DNA of 34,574 nucleotides from Taibaiella sp. KBW10 (GTDB taxonomy: Bacteria; Bacteroidota; Bacteroidia; Chitinophagales; Chitinophagaceae): positions 495,644-530,217 of the forward strand of contig NZ_QAJI01000005.1 of the NCBI RefSeq assembly GCF_003852495.1, given 5' to 3'. The translations under genes and the position numbers were made by a program. The notes beneath the pieces were generated by a model that was given only the letters and a program-made list of their open reading frames with translations, searched no databases and had not been told where the DNA came from. Of this stretch, positions 1-8,167 are shown one piece after another; within the stretch, counting starts at the first letter, position 1, and each line of letters begins with the position of its first letter.

Positions 1-73
1 TTGCCCATCTTTTATGTGTAATCACAAATGCTATTTTTTGTTATTGTAGATAGTGAAAATAACTAATGAGGAG

Positions 74-994
74 CTATTCTGCACGGTATCCCTTAACCAG
101 TACCTTTCTTAGAAAGGGCTTTGTCATATTGCCATCATAATAGAAAAACACATAACCATTTGAAAATTCGGTTTCGAATCCCATTTCTTCCAATTTCCCT
201 TTTATCATAACGGCATCTTCCTGATTATGGTAGGTGCAAACGCTCAAGGTAAGGTTATGCAACAATGAGGTACTTAAAGTGGAGATTTGCGATAGCATAT
301 CTAACTCTGCTCCCTCAATATCCATTTTTATATATGAGATATCACCATAATCCTGGTATAATTTTGTTATGGATATAAAGTCGCCATCGCCACTACCAAC
401 ATATTTATTTATAATATCGACTTTGTGTTTATAAGCTGCGAATGTGGCCTGTAATGGTTTTTGCCACATACCGTCTCCTTCTACTAAGATAAGCTTCTTA
501 ACCTGGTCAATGACGCTGAGCCCGAATATTCCTTCTGCAGCACCCAAATCCAAAACGATATCTGATGATTTAGGTACATGTACGCCATTGAAATAGCAAT
601 GCGGAGAACCCGGAGCTTGCTCACCAATCAAACTTTTAAATAGCTTTTTGGCATCATAAGCACTTATTTCCGTAGGAAAATAAAGTTTTTTACCCTCAAA
701 GATAAAGTAAGGCAATCGCTGGTCTTTATCCCAATGCATTACTACATCCTGGTTAATAATATTATAGTAAAAATCATAAGGAAAAGGGGTAAGGCCTTTA
801 GTGTTTAAATTTCTTAAAATTTCCTTCTGATCCGCGTCCAGCATCTTTTTTGCATTCTGCGCACTCAGGTAAGCGATCAGTTGCGCTTGCAGGGCACCGT
901 ACTTTCTTTTGTTTTGTATAAAACCGATTTTATCCAGAACCTTTTCGGGAAGTATTGATTTATATAATTTCTTAATTCTTTTATGCAGTGTCAA
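74..994 (-). CDS. FkbM family methyltransferase
   Basis: Probable SAM-dependent methyltransferase of the FkbM family, a group often linked to methylation of sugars or small molecules. The substrate cannot be read from the sequence. The 306-residue protein has a SAM-binding motif I at about residues 148-158 (DLGAAEGIFGL), an acidic end of strand 2 (LVEGDG, about 170-175) and the family motif IKMDIEGAE at about 222-230. The first 110 residues are a basic and then mixed region without a recognised domain. There is no signal peptide, so it should be cytoplasmic. The assigned start is a TTG: an in-frame TAG lies about 30 bases upstream and the first internal ATG is near residue 51, so the true start is uncertain. 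It lies on the same strand as tig, but the hairpin at 1082-1114 separates the two, so it probably has its own promoter. The 73 bases to the window edge hold nothing recognisable. Confidence 0.85.
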   Translation of the reverse strand: MTLHKRIKKLYKSILPEKVLDKIGFIQNKRKYGALQAQLIAYLSAQNAKKMLDADQKEILRNLNTKGLTPFPYDFYYNIINQDVVMHWDKDQRLPYFIFEGKKLYFPTEISAYDAKKLFKSLIGEQAPGSPHCYFNGVHVPKSSDIVLDLGAAEGIFGLSVIDQVKKLILVEGDGMWQKPLQATFAAYKHKVDIINKYVGSGDGDFISITKLYQDYGDISYIKMDIEGAELDMLSQISTLSTSLLHNLTLSVCTYHNQEDAVMIKGKLEEMGFETEFSNGYVFFYYDGNMTKPFLRKVLVKGYRAE

Positions 995-1062
995 GGTCTG
1001 ATATTTGGGGTAAAAGTACTAAATTTTGAAATATTGAGCGGTTGCAATACAGATAATCTTTT

Positions 1063-1076
1063 ATCCGGTACCGGAT
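1063..1076. repeat. 14-bp perfect palindrome between tig and the FkbM gene
   Basis: ATCCGGTACCGGAT reads the same on both strands. It lies about 70 bases upstream of the FkbM-type gene start and just after the tig terminator. It could be an operator for the methyltransferase gene, but the role is inferred only from position and symmetry. Confidence 0.35.
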
Positions 1077-1081
1077 CATAA

Positions 1082-1114
1082 AAATGCCCGGAGATATTAT
1101 TTCTCCGGGCATTT
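1082..1114 (-). terminator. Terminator of tig
   Basis: A perfect 13-bp stem (1082-1094 pairing with 1102-1114) has a GC-rich centre (GCCCGGAG) and a 7-nt loop. The A-tract on one side becomes a T-tract on the other strand. It begins about 25 bases after the tig stop codon. Confidence 0.85.
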
Positions 1115-1139
1115 CAGGATATGCTGTTACTCAGCTTAA

Positions 1140-2519
1140 TTAATGTACATGCGCTTCGTGTGCACTTGGTAATTTTTGGAAATCTTCTAAAGAAATCGCT
1201 TTATCTTTTACCTCCATATTGCTGGCAATCTCCATAAATAATTTATCCATCAATAATCTGCGGTATGTTTCGTTCAAAGTATTCTCATCGTTTACCATTT
1301 TGTCTACATACTCTTCTAACCATGGAGCGTCAGCAGCGGTATTGCCAAAATAAGCCAATACACGCACTTTCATCTCTTCTTTAACGTCTTCCAAAGATAC
1401 TACGATCTTATAGTCGTTAACCAATTTGTCAGAGATCAGCGTCCAGCGCAATTGATGTTCAAAAGAAGGCCATTCTTTAGCAACTTCTTCGTCTGTTTTT
1501 ACTTGCTCCTGTCCTTTTTGTAACCATGCTTTCAGGAAATCTGCAGGCAATTCGATATCGGTACCGTGTACCAATGTTTCGAAAATATCATTTTGTAAAC
1601 GATCGCTACCAATGCGGTTGATCTCTTTACCCATTTCTTCTTTAATGCGTGCTCTGAAGGCTGCTTCATCTTTTACTTCCTGACCCGGGAATACTTCTTC
1701 AAAGAAGGCTTCATCCAAATCGCGTGGTGCCAAACGGCCCACTTTAGTTAAGGTTAAGGTATAATGTGCTTCAGCAGCTTCTTTGTTTTCAGGATCTTGT
1801 TTCAAAGCATCTTTCAATAACTCTTTCAACTCATCTCCTTCTGCTACCGCGGTAGGTTGGAAGGTAAAGGTAGCACCTGCAGCAGCGCCTTTCAGCATTT
1901 CCTGCATTTTCTTTGGCATTTTATCCAAAGTCACCACATCGTCGATTACAGCAGCACCTTCAACAGCATTACCGTCTTTATCAGTAGCCTGATAAGCAGC
2001 ATATACCATATCGCTATCCTGTGCTAAAGTATCCGGATTTTCAACTTTACCGGCACGTTTGCGAATGTTTTCAACTTCTTCATCAAGCATTTTATCATCA
2101 ACCGTGATAACATACTTATTTAAAGTGCCTTTTTTGTCGTTAATCGGCTTTACTTCAAACTCCGGTTTCAAACCGATTTCGAAACTGAATTCAAAATCTT
2201 CAGGAGCATTCATATCAAACTTCATACCAGCATTCTCTAAAGGCAGAGGCTGCGCAAAAATGCTAGGCTTTTCAGTAGTTAAATATTGTTGTAGTTGTTC
2301 ATTAGCCTGCTGGATAACCGCATCTGTAAATACAGACTGGCCAAACATTTTCTTAACCATTCCTGTAGGAACGTTTCCTTTTCTAAATCCAGGTATGTTA
2401 GCTTGTTTTCCGTATTGTTTTAAGTTCTTTTCGAAAGAAGGTAAATAATCTTCTTTGTTGATTTTCACGATTAATTTATCGTGCAATTTTGCAATTGGTT
2501 CGCGTGTTACCGTTGCCAT
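1140..2519 (-). CDS. tig: Trigger factor, ribosome-associated chaperone
   Basis: Trigger factor binds ribosomal protein uL23 at the exit tunnel and shields nascent chains. The N-terminal domain carries the ribosome-docking signature, here PGFRKGNVPTGMVKKMFG. It is followed by a middle region where the FKBP-type prolyl isomerase domain normally sits (roughly residues 150-260) and a long helical C-terminal chaperone domain. The middle region looks strongly diverged from the canonical FKBP sequence, as in other Bacteroidota, so isomerase activity should not be assumed. The chosen start is the ATG at 2519 (MATVTREPIAK, 459 residues) rather than the in-frame TTG nine bases upstream. The C-terminus ends in a histidine-containing tail (AHEAHVH). 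A clear hairpin terminator follows. The tRNA-Leu gene upstream on the same strand ends with its own hairpin, so tig is probably transcribed separately. Confidence 0.95.
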   Translation of the reverse strand: MATVTREPIAKLHDKLIVKINKEDYLPSFEKNLKQYGKQANIPGFRKGNVPTGMVKKMFGQSVFTDAVIQQANEQLQQYLTTEKPSIFAQPLPLENAGMKFDMNAPEDFEFSFEIGLKPEFEVKPINDKKGTLNKYVITVDDKMLDEEVENIRKRAGKVENPDTLAQDSDMVYAAYQATDKDGNAVEGAAVIDDVVTLDKMPKKMQEMLKGAAAGATFTFQPTAVAEGDELKELLKDALKQDPENKEAAEAHYTLTLTKVGRLAPRDLDEAFFEEVFPGQEVKDEAAFRARIKEEMGKEINRIGSDRLQNDIFETLVHGTDIELPADFLKAWLQKGQEQVKTDEEVAKEWPSFEHQLRWTLISDKLVNDYKIVVSLEDVKEEMKVRVLAYFGNTAADAPWLEEYVDKMVNDENTLNETYRRLLMDKLFMEIASNMEVKDKAISLEDFQKLPSAHEAHVH

Positions 2520-2561
2520 TGAGCTCAATTTTATAGTTAGTACGAATATTGTTAATAATTA

Positions 2562-2590
2562 AAATGCTCCGCATCTGTTGCGGAGCATTT
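2562..2590 (-). terminator. Terminator after tRNA-Leu
   Basis: A perfect 12-bp stem (2562-2573 with 2579-2590, core TGCTCCGCA) has a 5-nt loop. It begins 4 bases after the tRNA 3' end and lies between the tRNA and tig. Confidence 0.8.
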
Positions 2591-2594
2591 GCTG

Positions 2595-2676
2595 TGCGGG
2601 TGGAGGGACTCGAACCCCCATGCCTCGCGGCACTAGATCCTAAGTCTAGCGTGTCTACCAATTTCACCACACCCGC
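2595..2676 (-). tRNA. tRNA-Leu (anticodon UAG)
   Basis: On the minus strand an 82-nt class II tRNA folds completely. The 7-bp acceptor stem GCGGGTG/CACCCGC is followed by discriminator A. The D-arm contains GGTAGACACG. The anticodon stem CTAGA/TCTAG encloses the loop CTTAGGA with anticodon TAG, which reads CUA/CUN leucine codons. The long variable arm has a TGCC/GGCA stem and the T-arm contains GGTTCGAGTCC. The 3' CCA is not encoded (the next bases are CAG), so it must be added after transcription, as is common in this phylum. Confidence 0.97.
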
Positions 2677-2694
2677 TTCCTTTTTAAAGGCAGG

Positions 2695-2702
2695 CAAAGG
2701 TA
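2695..2702 (-). promoter_or_regulatory. Probable -7 box of the tRNA-Leu promoter
   Basis: On the minus strand TACCTTTG matches the Bacteroidota -7 consensus TAnnTTTG, 18 bases upstream of the mature tRNA 5' end, which is a suitable distance. No clean -33 TTG element is visible. Confidence 0.5.
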
Positions 2703-2883
2703 ATGTATTTTTAAATTAAAAACATATTTCTTCTTAATTTCTTTGGAAAAATTACGTCCATTATGATAAGGAGAAAGGCCGTGCGGAATAAGCCGAAAAT
2801 CGCGTCCTTATTTTTTGAGGGAAATCCCTTGTTGTGAAAAAGAATCCTTAATTTAGGTACCATCAAGGTAAAATAAGTTTCTT

Positions 2884-3396
2884 ATGGAAAAGATGATCAA
2901 AACAATTGCATACAATGCGCTACTCGGGTTGATATTATTAATGACCGGTTGTAAAGAACAAACCGCACTGACGGTAGGAGAGTTTAAAAGTAACACATAT
3001 GTGCTGGGTAACATTGGAAAAATAAAAAATTACTGGACTATGGTCCTGCAACATAACAAAATAGATGTAAAGCTGGAGAATTATAAAATTATTGCGAAAG
3101 AAGATACAAAAAGCAAGCAGCTGTACTATATGCTTGTGGGGTCTAATAAAGATTATAGTTTCACCATCGCTGTTCAGGTCTTTTTAAATGGCAGCAAAAT
3201 TGAGTTTAATGACCGCTCCCTTAAAAAAGGATCGGCCAGTTGTGGCGGCTGTACCACGGGTTGTGGCCCTGAACAAGCCGATGGAGACTGGGTTTGTACC
3301 AACGACTGTGAAACGGCCTGCCGGAAGACGATTACGATCGCACATGAAGAAAATAATTATACCACGCCAATACAGGCCTTTCTGGAACGATATTAG
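2884..3396 (+). CDS. Cysteine-rich lipoprotein, function unknown
   Basis: I do not recognise the family. The 170-residue protein begins with a lipoprotein signal: a hydrophobic stretch and lipobox LMTGC with the lipidated Cys at 23. It should therefore be exported and anchored in the inner or outer membrane. Residues 30-115 are lysine-rich and look like a small beta-rich domain. A compact cysteine cluster follows at residues 120-146, arranged CxxCx3C then Cx3Cx3C (Cys 120, 123, 127, 138, 142, 146). Six cysteines could form three disulfides or bind a metal. It ends only 7 bases before the next gene, so the two are almost certainly co-transcribed. A weak promoter candidate (TTG at 2829, TAATTTAG at 2849-2856) overlaps a 12-nt palindrome at 2818-2829. 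The start could also be Met4. Confidence 0.75.
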   Translation: MEKMIKTIAYNALLGLILLMTGCKEQTALTVGEFKSNTYVLGNIGKIKNYWTMVLQHNKIDVKLENYKIIAKEDTKSKQLYYMLVGSNKDYSFTIAVQVFLNGSKIEFNDRSLKKGSASCGGCTTGCGPEQADGDWVCTNDCETACRKTITIAHEENNYTTPIQAFLERY

Positions 3397-3403
3397 TTAA
3401 TTT

Positions 3404-4153
3404 ATGACCAAATTAAGAAGGGAATACCAAATGAGTATTCCCGAACCTTGTACGGAAAATTGGGAAGCGATGCTTCCTGAAGACAAAGGTAAATATTGTA
3501 TGGCCTGTCAAAAATCGGTAATCGATTTTACGGGAATGAATGACCGGCAGATTATCGAGATCCTGGCCAATCATGAAGGCGAACTTTGTGGCCGAATAAA
3601 AGCGTCGCAGCAACATCGTAATTTGATTCCGGCTCCGAAGAAGATTGGATATTTAAAGCCCTTTAAATACGCAGCAGGCTTAATACTTGCGGGCATAGGA
3701 CAAACAGCGATCGCACAAGAGCATACCCATACTGCCGTAACCATAGTGCCACAGACAGCCGAAGATCTGCCTTTAGTTCAGAAAGAAGAGGGCATTGCAG
3801 ATTGCAGTAAACATTATATTAGTGGTAAAGTGGTAGACGAATCGGGAGCCGCACTCCCGGGCTGTGTCATTTCAATGGTGGGTGCAAATGATAAAACAGT
3901 ATCGGATGAGAATGGACAATTTTTATTATTTGTTCTGCAACAACAGATTGCGAATGGTGTTATTTCTTTTAGAATATCAGGTATTGATGGAGGGAGAACG
4001 TTTCATTTTAGTCCCAGAGTTTTACCACTAGTAAGTACTTTCGAGATTCCGAGCTCTAAAAATATAGAAGGCATATATGTTTACGGATCAATCAGCCCGC
4101 TCAGAAAACGGCACTGGTGGCAATTCTGGAAGCCGAAGTATGCTAAACATTAA
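3404..4153 (+). CDS. Four-cysteine N-domain / one membrane span / carboxypeptidase-regulatory-like protein
   Basis: The 249-residue protein has three parts. Residues 10-70 hold a cysteine motif (SIPEPC at 16, YCMAC at 32/35, ELCG at 62) with the text [15 protein letters not shown] recall this signature from the N-termini of many uncharacterised Bacteroidota proteins; the four cysteines could bind a metal such as zinc. Residues about 88-105 form a single hydrophobic segment ending AIAQ, either a membrane anchor or an internal signal. Residues about 138-200 resemble a CarboxypepD_reg-like beta-sandwich ([20 protein letters not shown]...VSDENGQF). The likely topology is cysteine domain inside and beta-sandwich in the periplasm. 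Met10 is a possible alternative start. It follows the cysteine-rich lipoprotein after 7 bases. Its TAA overlaps the ruvB TAA on the opposite strand by four bases. The function is unknown. Confidence 0.75.
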   Translation: MTKLRREYQMSIPEPCTENWEAMLPEDKGKYCMACQKSVIDFTGMNDRQIIEILANHEGELCGRIKASQQHRNLIPAPKKIGYLKPFKYAAGLILAGIGQTAIAQEHTHTAVTIVPQTAEDLPLVQKEEGIADCSKHYISGKVVDESGAALPGCVISMVGANDKTVSDENGQFLLFVLQQQIANGVISFRISGIDGGRTFHFSPRVLPLVSTFEIPSSKNIEGIYVYGSISPLRKRHWWQFWKPKYAKH

Positions 4154-5178
4154 AATAGGAGCCCTACCCCCCCTTTATTAAAGCCCTCGCGGCCTAAATG
4201 GGTGTAAGCTTTTTCAGTCACCTCTCTGCCCCTTGGGGTACGGATGATATAGCCTTCCTGTATGAGGAATGGTTCATACACCTCTTCTATCGTGCCGCTT
4301 TCTTCCCCTACGGCAGTAGCAATATTACTAATCCCTACCGGGCCGCCTTTAAACTTGTCTATAATAGTGGTCAGGATACGGTTATCCATTTCATCCAGGC
4401 CATTGGCATCCACATGCAAGGCCATTAATCCATGTTCTGTTACACCCAGATCTATAATCCCGTTACCCAGTACTTGTGCGAAGTCCCGCATCCGGCGCAA
4501 AAGGCCGTTGGCAATCCTCGGCGTACCGCGGCTTCTGCCTGCAATTTCGAAAGCAGCATCGGAAGTTACTTTTACATTCAACATAGTGGCAGAGCGGAGC
4601 ACAATATTCTGTAATACCTCTTTGGGATAATAATCAAGACGGGATTTGATTCCAAAACGAGATAAGAGCGGTGCGGTCAGCAATCCCGAACGGGTGGTGG
4701 CACCCACTAAGGTAAAGGGAGATAAATCGATCTGTATACTTCGGGCATTAGGACCGCTATCAATCAGAATATCGATTTTATAATCTTCCATGGCTGCATA
4801 GAGGTATTCCTCTACAACAACGCTCAGGCGATGGATCTCATCAATAAACAAAACATCTCTTTCCCCAAGATTGGTGAGGATACCGGCAAGATCGCCGGGT
4901 TTCTCAAGCACCGGTCCACTGGTCTCTTTTATATTGGCACCTAATTCATTCGCCACAATACGGGACAGCGTTGTTTTTCCCAAGCCCGGAGGGCCGTGAA
5001 ACAGGATATGGTCTAATGCTTCACCACGCATATTTGCTGCTTTAATAAAGATGCGCAGGTTCTCGATCAATTGCGGTTGCCCCGAAAAGTCTTCAATAGA
5101 TTGTGGTCTGATCGTATTTTCAAACTCCCGTTCTTTCGGATTCGGGTTTTGATTCGGGCGTACATTAGAGGGTTCCAT
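4150..5178 (-). CDS. ruvB: Holliday junction branch migration helicase subunit RuvB
   Basis: AAA+ motor of the RuvABC complex. It drives branch migration of Holliday junctions in recombination and repair. Visible motifs are Walker [10 protein letters not shown], Walker [10 protein letters not shown], sensor [11 protein letters not shown] followed by LSRFG (arginine-finger region), and a C-terminal winged helix ([24 protein letters not shown]). The chosen start is the ATG at 5178 ([10 protein letters not shown], 342 residues), which fits the family length. The open frame extends 44 codons further upstream, but that extension would overlap the recX coding region and has no family character. It is divergent from recX across 55 bases. 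A -7-like box (TATCTTTG, 5188-5195) lies very close to the start, implying a very short leader if it is used. Confidence 0.96.
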   Translation of the reverse strand: MEPSNVRPNQNPNPKEREFENTIRPQSIEDFSGQPQLIENLRIFIKAANMRGEALDHILFHGPPGLGKTTLSRIVANELGANIKETSGPVLEKPGDLAGILTNLGERDVLFIDEIHRLSVVVEEYLYAAMEDYKIDILIDSGPNARSIQIDLSPFTLVGATTRSGLLTAPLLSRFGIKSRLDYYPKEVLQNIVLRSATMLNVKVTSDAAFEIAGRSRGTPRIANGLLRRMRDFAQVLGNGIIDLGVTEHGLMALHVDANGLDEMDNRILTTIIDKFKGGPVGISNIATAVGEESGTIEEVYEPFLIQEGYIIRTPRGREVTEKAYTHLGREGFNKGGVGLLF

Positions 5179-5187
5179 AACTACATA

Positions 5188-5195
5188 CAAAGATA
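5188..5195 (-). promoter_or_regulatory. Possible ruvB -7 box
   Basis: TATCTTTG on the minus strand matches TAnnTTTG, 9 bases upstream of the ruvB ATG. If used, the mRNA would be nearly leaderless. No -33 element lies at the usual spacing. Confidence 0.35.
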
Positions 5196-5233
5196 GGGTT
5201 AAAACTGTTCTTAAATTCCTCCAAAGAAAAAGT

Positions 5234-5752
5234 GTGCCTGCCCAAAATGAGTTACTTTTGAGCCAAAAAACTCTTTTGGCAGTATTAGAATCAACGATAG
5301 CGGCAATCAAACATTATTGTGCCTATCAGGAGCGTTGTCACAGCGAAGTGCGTCATAAACTCATTAGCCTCGAATGTTACGGAGAGGAGCTTGAAGAGGC
5401 TATGAGTGTTTTGATTGAAGAAGACTATTTAAACGAGGAGCGATTTGCGGCCAGTTATGCCCGTGGAAAATTCAGGATGAATAAATGGGGTAAAACGAGG
5501 ATCAAACAACAACTCAAGCTTAAAAAAGTATCGGAATACTGCATTAAAAAAGGCATCGCCCAAATTGAGGAAGCAGCGTACCTCGATACGCTGAGTGGCT
5601 TGATGGAAAAAAAGATTACTGCTCTGGCTGCTGAAAAGAATGAATGGGTACGGAAGCAGAAAGTACATCATTACTTATTACAAAAAGGCTTCGAGCCCGA
5701 GCTCATACAGGAAGTATGGGAACAGCAGGAAACGGATCTGAATACACAATGA
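5234..5752 (+). CDS. recX: Regulatory protein RecX
   Basis: RecX binds RecA filaments and limits RecA activity. The 172-residue protein shows the RecX three-helix repeats: [10 protein letters not shown], then [49 protein letters not shown] with the typical YLNExxFAxxY and KxGxxxIxxxLxxK pattern. A third repeat ([23 protein letters not shown]) lies near the C-terminus. The frame has no ATG near its 5' end; the earliest start is the GTG at 5234 and the first ATG codes for Met57, inside the first repeat. Translation must therefore begin at GTG or a nearby TTG. It is divergent from ruvB and converges on the DUF983 gene with a 22-base gap. recX is usually near recA; its place beside ruvB keeps it in a DNA-repair context. 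Confidence 0.88.
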   Translation: MPAQNELLLSQKTLLAVLESTIAAIKHYCAYQERCHSEVRHKLISLECYGEELEEAMSVLIEEDYLNEERFAASYARGKFRMNKWGKTRIKQQLKLKKVSEYCIKKGIAQIEEAAYLDTLSGLMEKKITALAAEKNEWVRKQKVHHYLLQKGFEPELIQEVWEQQETDLNTQ

Positions 5753-5774
5753 GCAATCTTATGGCGCCTGCTTC

Positions 5775-6209
5775 CTAAGCAAGCGGCTCTTTGTTTGCAG
5801 GTACCATTAATTTATGTTTAAAAAACCACAGCCATATAGACCTTGATAAACGCATCATGACCGGTTGTATCAGAATCAGTAAGGCGGCATTACTCGCAAT
5901 CCAGTAATACAAACTATTGTCTTTGAGTGATAACCCGAAAAACAGAAAGGCTACTATGATCGATGCGAAGGTCAAGGCAATAGATAAACCATAGCTTACA
6001 TAACCGGTACCAAAATAGAAACCCGGTTCTGGCTCAAAATCTACGCCACATACATTACAGTATTTCGGCATGTCCAGGGTGTATTTTAAATTGTATGGAT
6101 TTGTATGTGTAAACATTTTGCCCTTACCACAATGGGGGCATTTACATTGCAGCACACTCAGAAATGAACTATTATGTTCCGGGATAGCTATATTTTGTGA
6201 TGGTTCCAT
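5775..6209 (-). CDS. DUF983 family membrane protein
   Basis: The 144-residue protein belongs to DUF983. It has two N-terminal zinc-ribbon-like pairs (CKCPHCGKGKMF and YCNVCGVDF), then the family stretch EPEPGFYFGTGYVSYGLSIA, then two hydrophobic segments separated by a short loop, ending with a basic tail. The family is predicted to be an inner-membrane protein with a cytoplasmic zinc knuckle, and its function is unknown. The ATG at 6209 (MEPSQNIAIPEH) is preferred. The longer frame from 6272 adds 21 residues that do not resemble the family. It follows the AraC-type gene on the same strand after about 93 bases. Confidence 0.85.
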   Translation of the reverse strand: MEPSQNIAIPEHNSSFLSVLQCKCPHCGKGKMFTHTNPYNLKYTLDMPKYCNVCGVDFEPEPGFYFGTGYVSYGLSIALTFASIIVAFLFFGLSLKDNSLYYWIASNAALLILIQPVMMRLSRSIWLWFFKHKLMVPANKEPLA

Positions 6210-6302
6210 AAAACGTTGTTTGTAGATACAAAGTTCGGTTGCGCCGCGCAGCATTTGTGGTACGATTAGCACATTCTATGGTATTTCTCGATGATACAGG
6301 CT

Positions 6303-7193
6303 TTATGCAGAAGTATGATACTTATTCCGGAATTGTTCGGGTGTTGTAGCAGTGTGTTTTTTGAAAAATTTATTGAAATTGGAAGCATCACTGAAGTCAA
6401 GCTCAAAGGCGATCTCATTGATCTGCATATCAAAATTGACCAATAATCTTTTGGCTTCTAAGAGAATCCGGTTTCTGATCAATGCACCGGCAGATAGCCC
6501 TGTAATGCTTTTACAAACGGTATTTAGTTGCTGCGGGCTTATAAATAATTGTTCGGCATAAGCTTTCGGCAATTTTAAGGTTTTGAAGTGCACCTCCAGG
6601 AGTTGTTCAAAACGTTTGAATCCCGCATAGTGCGGGTGCTCTTTTTGAGGAGTGCTATTGTTTTGCGTCAGGCTTCGGCTTGCAAAGAGGAAGAGCTGTA
6701 GTAGCGTATTCGCAATCGTCAGGTAGCTGAGCTCGTCTTGTTTTTCTTTTTCTGCTAAAATGATGGTTAATGCAGCCTCGAATTGCTTTTGTTCTGTAGG
6801 TGTGCAGTGCAGCACCTGTTGTGCGGTATCACCCAAAAAGATGGGCAATTGTTCCAGCAAACTGGAGTGCAGGAGCAGTTTGTCAAAAAATAAGGGTGCA
6901 AAGTTGATCACCACTCCATCGACGGCCGATTCGAAATCCCAGCTATGTACCTGTCCGGGTTTCATGACATAGAACATACCCTTTTCTACCGGAAATGTAT
7001 TAAAATCAATCGTATGCTTTCCCGAACCCTTTTCAAAATAAACCACATGATAAAAGGTATGCGTATGCACCCCCTGTAAATGTGGATTTTTCGATAAATA
7101 GCCTTCAAAACGTTCAATACTGATCAGGTCTTGTAATACGGTATCCGTATGGAGGTTGCAAATATCATAAATAGGGTAAACGGATTGCGACAT
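6303..7193 (-). CDS. AraC family transcriptional regulator
   Basis: The 296-residue protein has an N-terminal cupin-like sensing domain (about residues 20-150) with HTHTFYHVVYFEKGSGKHTIDF and the proline-glycine turn KPGQVHSWDF. A C-terminal double helix-turn-helix of the AraC type (about 195-290) ends in the signature IAFELDFSDASNFNKFFKKHTATTPEQFR. Such proteins bind DNA as activators or repressors in response to a small ligand; the ligand here is unknown. The ATG at 7193 (MSQSVYPIYD) is preferred over the upstream in-frame start at 7253. The upstream start would add a hydrophobic stretch and overlap the acetyltransferase gene. It lies 38 bases after that gene on the same strand and may be co-transcribed with it. 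Confidence 0.9.
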   Translation of the reverse strand: MSQSVYPIYDICNLHTDTVLQDLISIERFEGYLSKNPHLQGVHTHTFYHVVYFEKGSGKHTIDFNTFPVEKGMFYVMKPGQVHSWDFESAVDGVVINFAPLFFDKLLLHSSLLEQLPIFLGDTAQQVLHCTPTEQKQFEAALTIILAEKEKQDELSYLTIANTLLQLFLFASRSLTQNNSTPQKEHPHYAGFKRFEQLLEVHFKTLKLPKAYAEQLFISPQQLNTVCKSITGLSAGALIRNRILLEAKRLLVNFDMQINEIAFELDFSDASNFNKFFKKHTATTPEQFRNKYHTSA

Positions 7194-7231
7194 CAGTATA
7201 AAATCGATAATTATAAAAAGAGTAAGGACGT

Positions 7232-7714
7232 TTATAAGTCCTTTAGCATCCATATGGTACAGGCATAGTGTCCTGAATTGCCCAGCGCTTTATCTAAAGC
7301 CTTAAAATGATGCCGTTGGTATAGGTTTACTGCCATCTCAAAGGCATCAAAAGATTCTAGATACAAATGTGTATAGCCTATTGTTCTTGCCGTATCGATC
7401 GTCTGTTCCAGTAACCGGCTACCGATCCCTTTACCCCTTGCTTCTGGGGAGAGATAAAATTTTACAAGTTCTGCATAGCCCTCCGGTAGCCCCGGAGTAG
7501 GGAACAGGCCACAACCACCCAAAATCGTATCTTCTTCTGCTGCCACCCAATAAGCCGCGCCTTCTTGCTGGAATACCTCGAATAGCGTGTCTGTGGTAGG
7601 ATCGCTATATACTGTTCCCGGCAGGGCAAGGTCGAAAGCCTCAAAAATGCTTTTAATCAATCGCGAAAGGGCGACATTATCTGTTGCGGCTATAGGGCGA
7701 ATGCTATAGTTCAT
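7232..7714 (-). CDS. GNAT family N-acetyltransferase
   Basis: The 160-residue protein shows the acetyl-CoA binding motif A as KFYLSPEARGKGIGSRLLEQ (RxxGxG/A type, about residues 88-107). Strand-helix elements follow (YTHLYLESF...AVNLYQRHHFKAL) as in GNAT enzymes. It would transfer an acetyl group from acetyl-CoA to an amine; the substrate is not apparent. It is cytoplasmic. It starts with ATG at 7714, 40 bases after the CsaA-like gene, and is followed closely by the AraC-type regulator. The three could form one transcript. Confidence 0.9.
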   Translation of the reverse strand: MNYSIRPIAATDNVALSRLIKSIFEAFDLALPGTVYSDPTTDTLFEVFQQEGAAYWVAAEEDTILGGCGLFPTPGLPEGYAELVKFYLSPEARGKGIGSRLLEQTIDTARTIGYTHLYLESFDAFEMAVNLYQRHHFKALDKALGNSGHYACTIWMLKDL

Positions 7715-7754
7715 ACACCGAAGCTATTATTAAATTGGGTGAAAATGTGATGTA

Positions 7755-8099
7755 TTATCCTATTGGCAAGCCATTGTCAACAGACTGATCGGGCGATAAA
7801 AGCGTAATCACCTTCTGATCCCCGATGGTACCTAATAAGAGGCATTCACTCATGAAATTGGCGATCTGTTTTGGTGGAAAATTGACCACGGCAACCACTT
7901 GTTTTCCGATAAGGTCTTCCGGTTGATAGCGGTCGGTTACTTGTGCCGACGTTTTTCTCTGGCCTAAATCTCCAAAGTCGATTGTGATCTTATACGCCGG
8001 TATACGCGCTTCTTTAAATACTTCGGCATGTATGATGGTTCCTGAACGGATGTCTATTTTTTCGAAGTCATTCCAGGTGATAAATGCTTTTGTTTCCAT
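7755..8099 (-). CDS. tRNA-binding domain protein, CsaA-like
   Basis: The 114-residue protein is a single EMAP/tRNA-binding OB fold matching the CsaA family of small tRNA-binding, chaperone-like proteins. Recognisable stretches are FEKIDIRSGTIIHAEVF, KITIDFGDLGQRKTSAQVTDRY, GKQVVAVVNFPPKQIANFMSECLLLG and a C-terminal VITLLSPDQSVDNGLPIG. Length and layout are as expected for the family. CsaA was linked to protein export in Bacillus; here that role is only inferred. It is divergent from apaG across 91 bases and heads the minus-strand group of csaA-like, GNAT and AraC genes. Confidence 0.9.
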   Translation of the reverse strand: METKAFITWNDFEKIDIRSGTIIHAEVFKEARIPAYKITIDFGDLGQRKTSAQVTDRYQPEDLIGKQVVAVVNFPPKQIANFMSECLLLGTIGDQKVITLLSPDQSVDNGLPIG

Positions 8100-8167
8100 A
8101 ATTTTTATTGATCTGTAATTTACAATTCTTTTTACACAGAAGGCCCCGTTTTTAGAATATGTTTATT

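Noticed and set aside
1783-2448. Plus-strand frames inside tig
   Set aside because: Antisense shadows of trigger factor; low-complexity Ser/Phe-rich products.
2476-2697. Minus-strand frame covering the tRNA region
   Set aside because: It reads through the tRNA-Leu gene and its terminator; it is not a protein gene.
4198-4630. Plus-strand open frames of 60-122 codons
   Set aside because: They are antisense to well-conserved ruvB and show no domain, signal or promoter.
5179-5310. 44-codon N-terminal extension of ruvB
   Set aside because: It would overlap the recX coding region and does not resemble RuvB; family alignment begins after the ATG at 5178.
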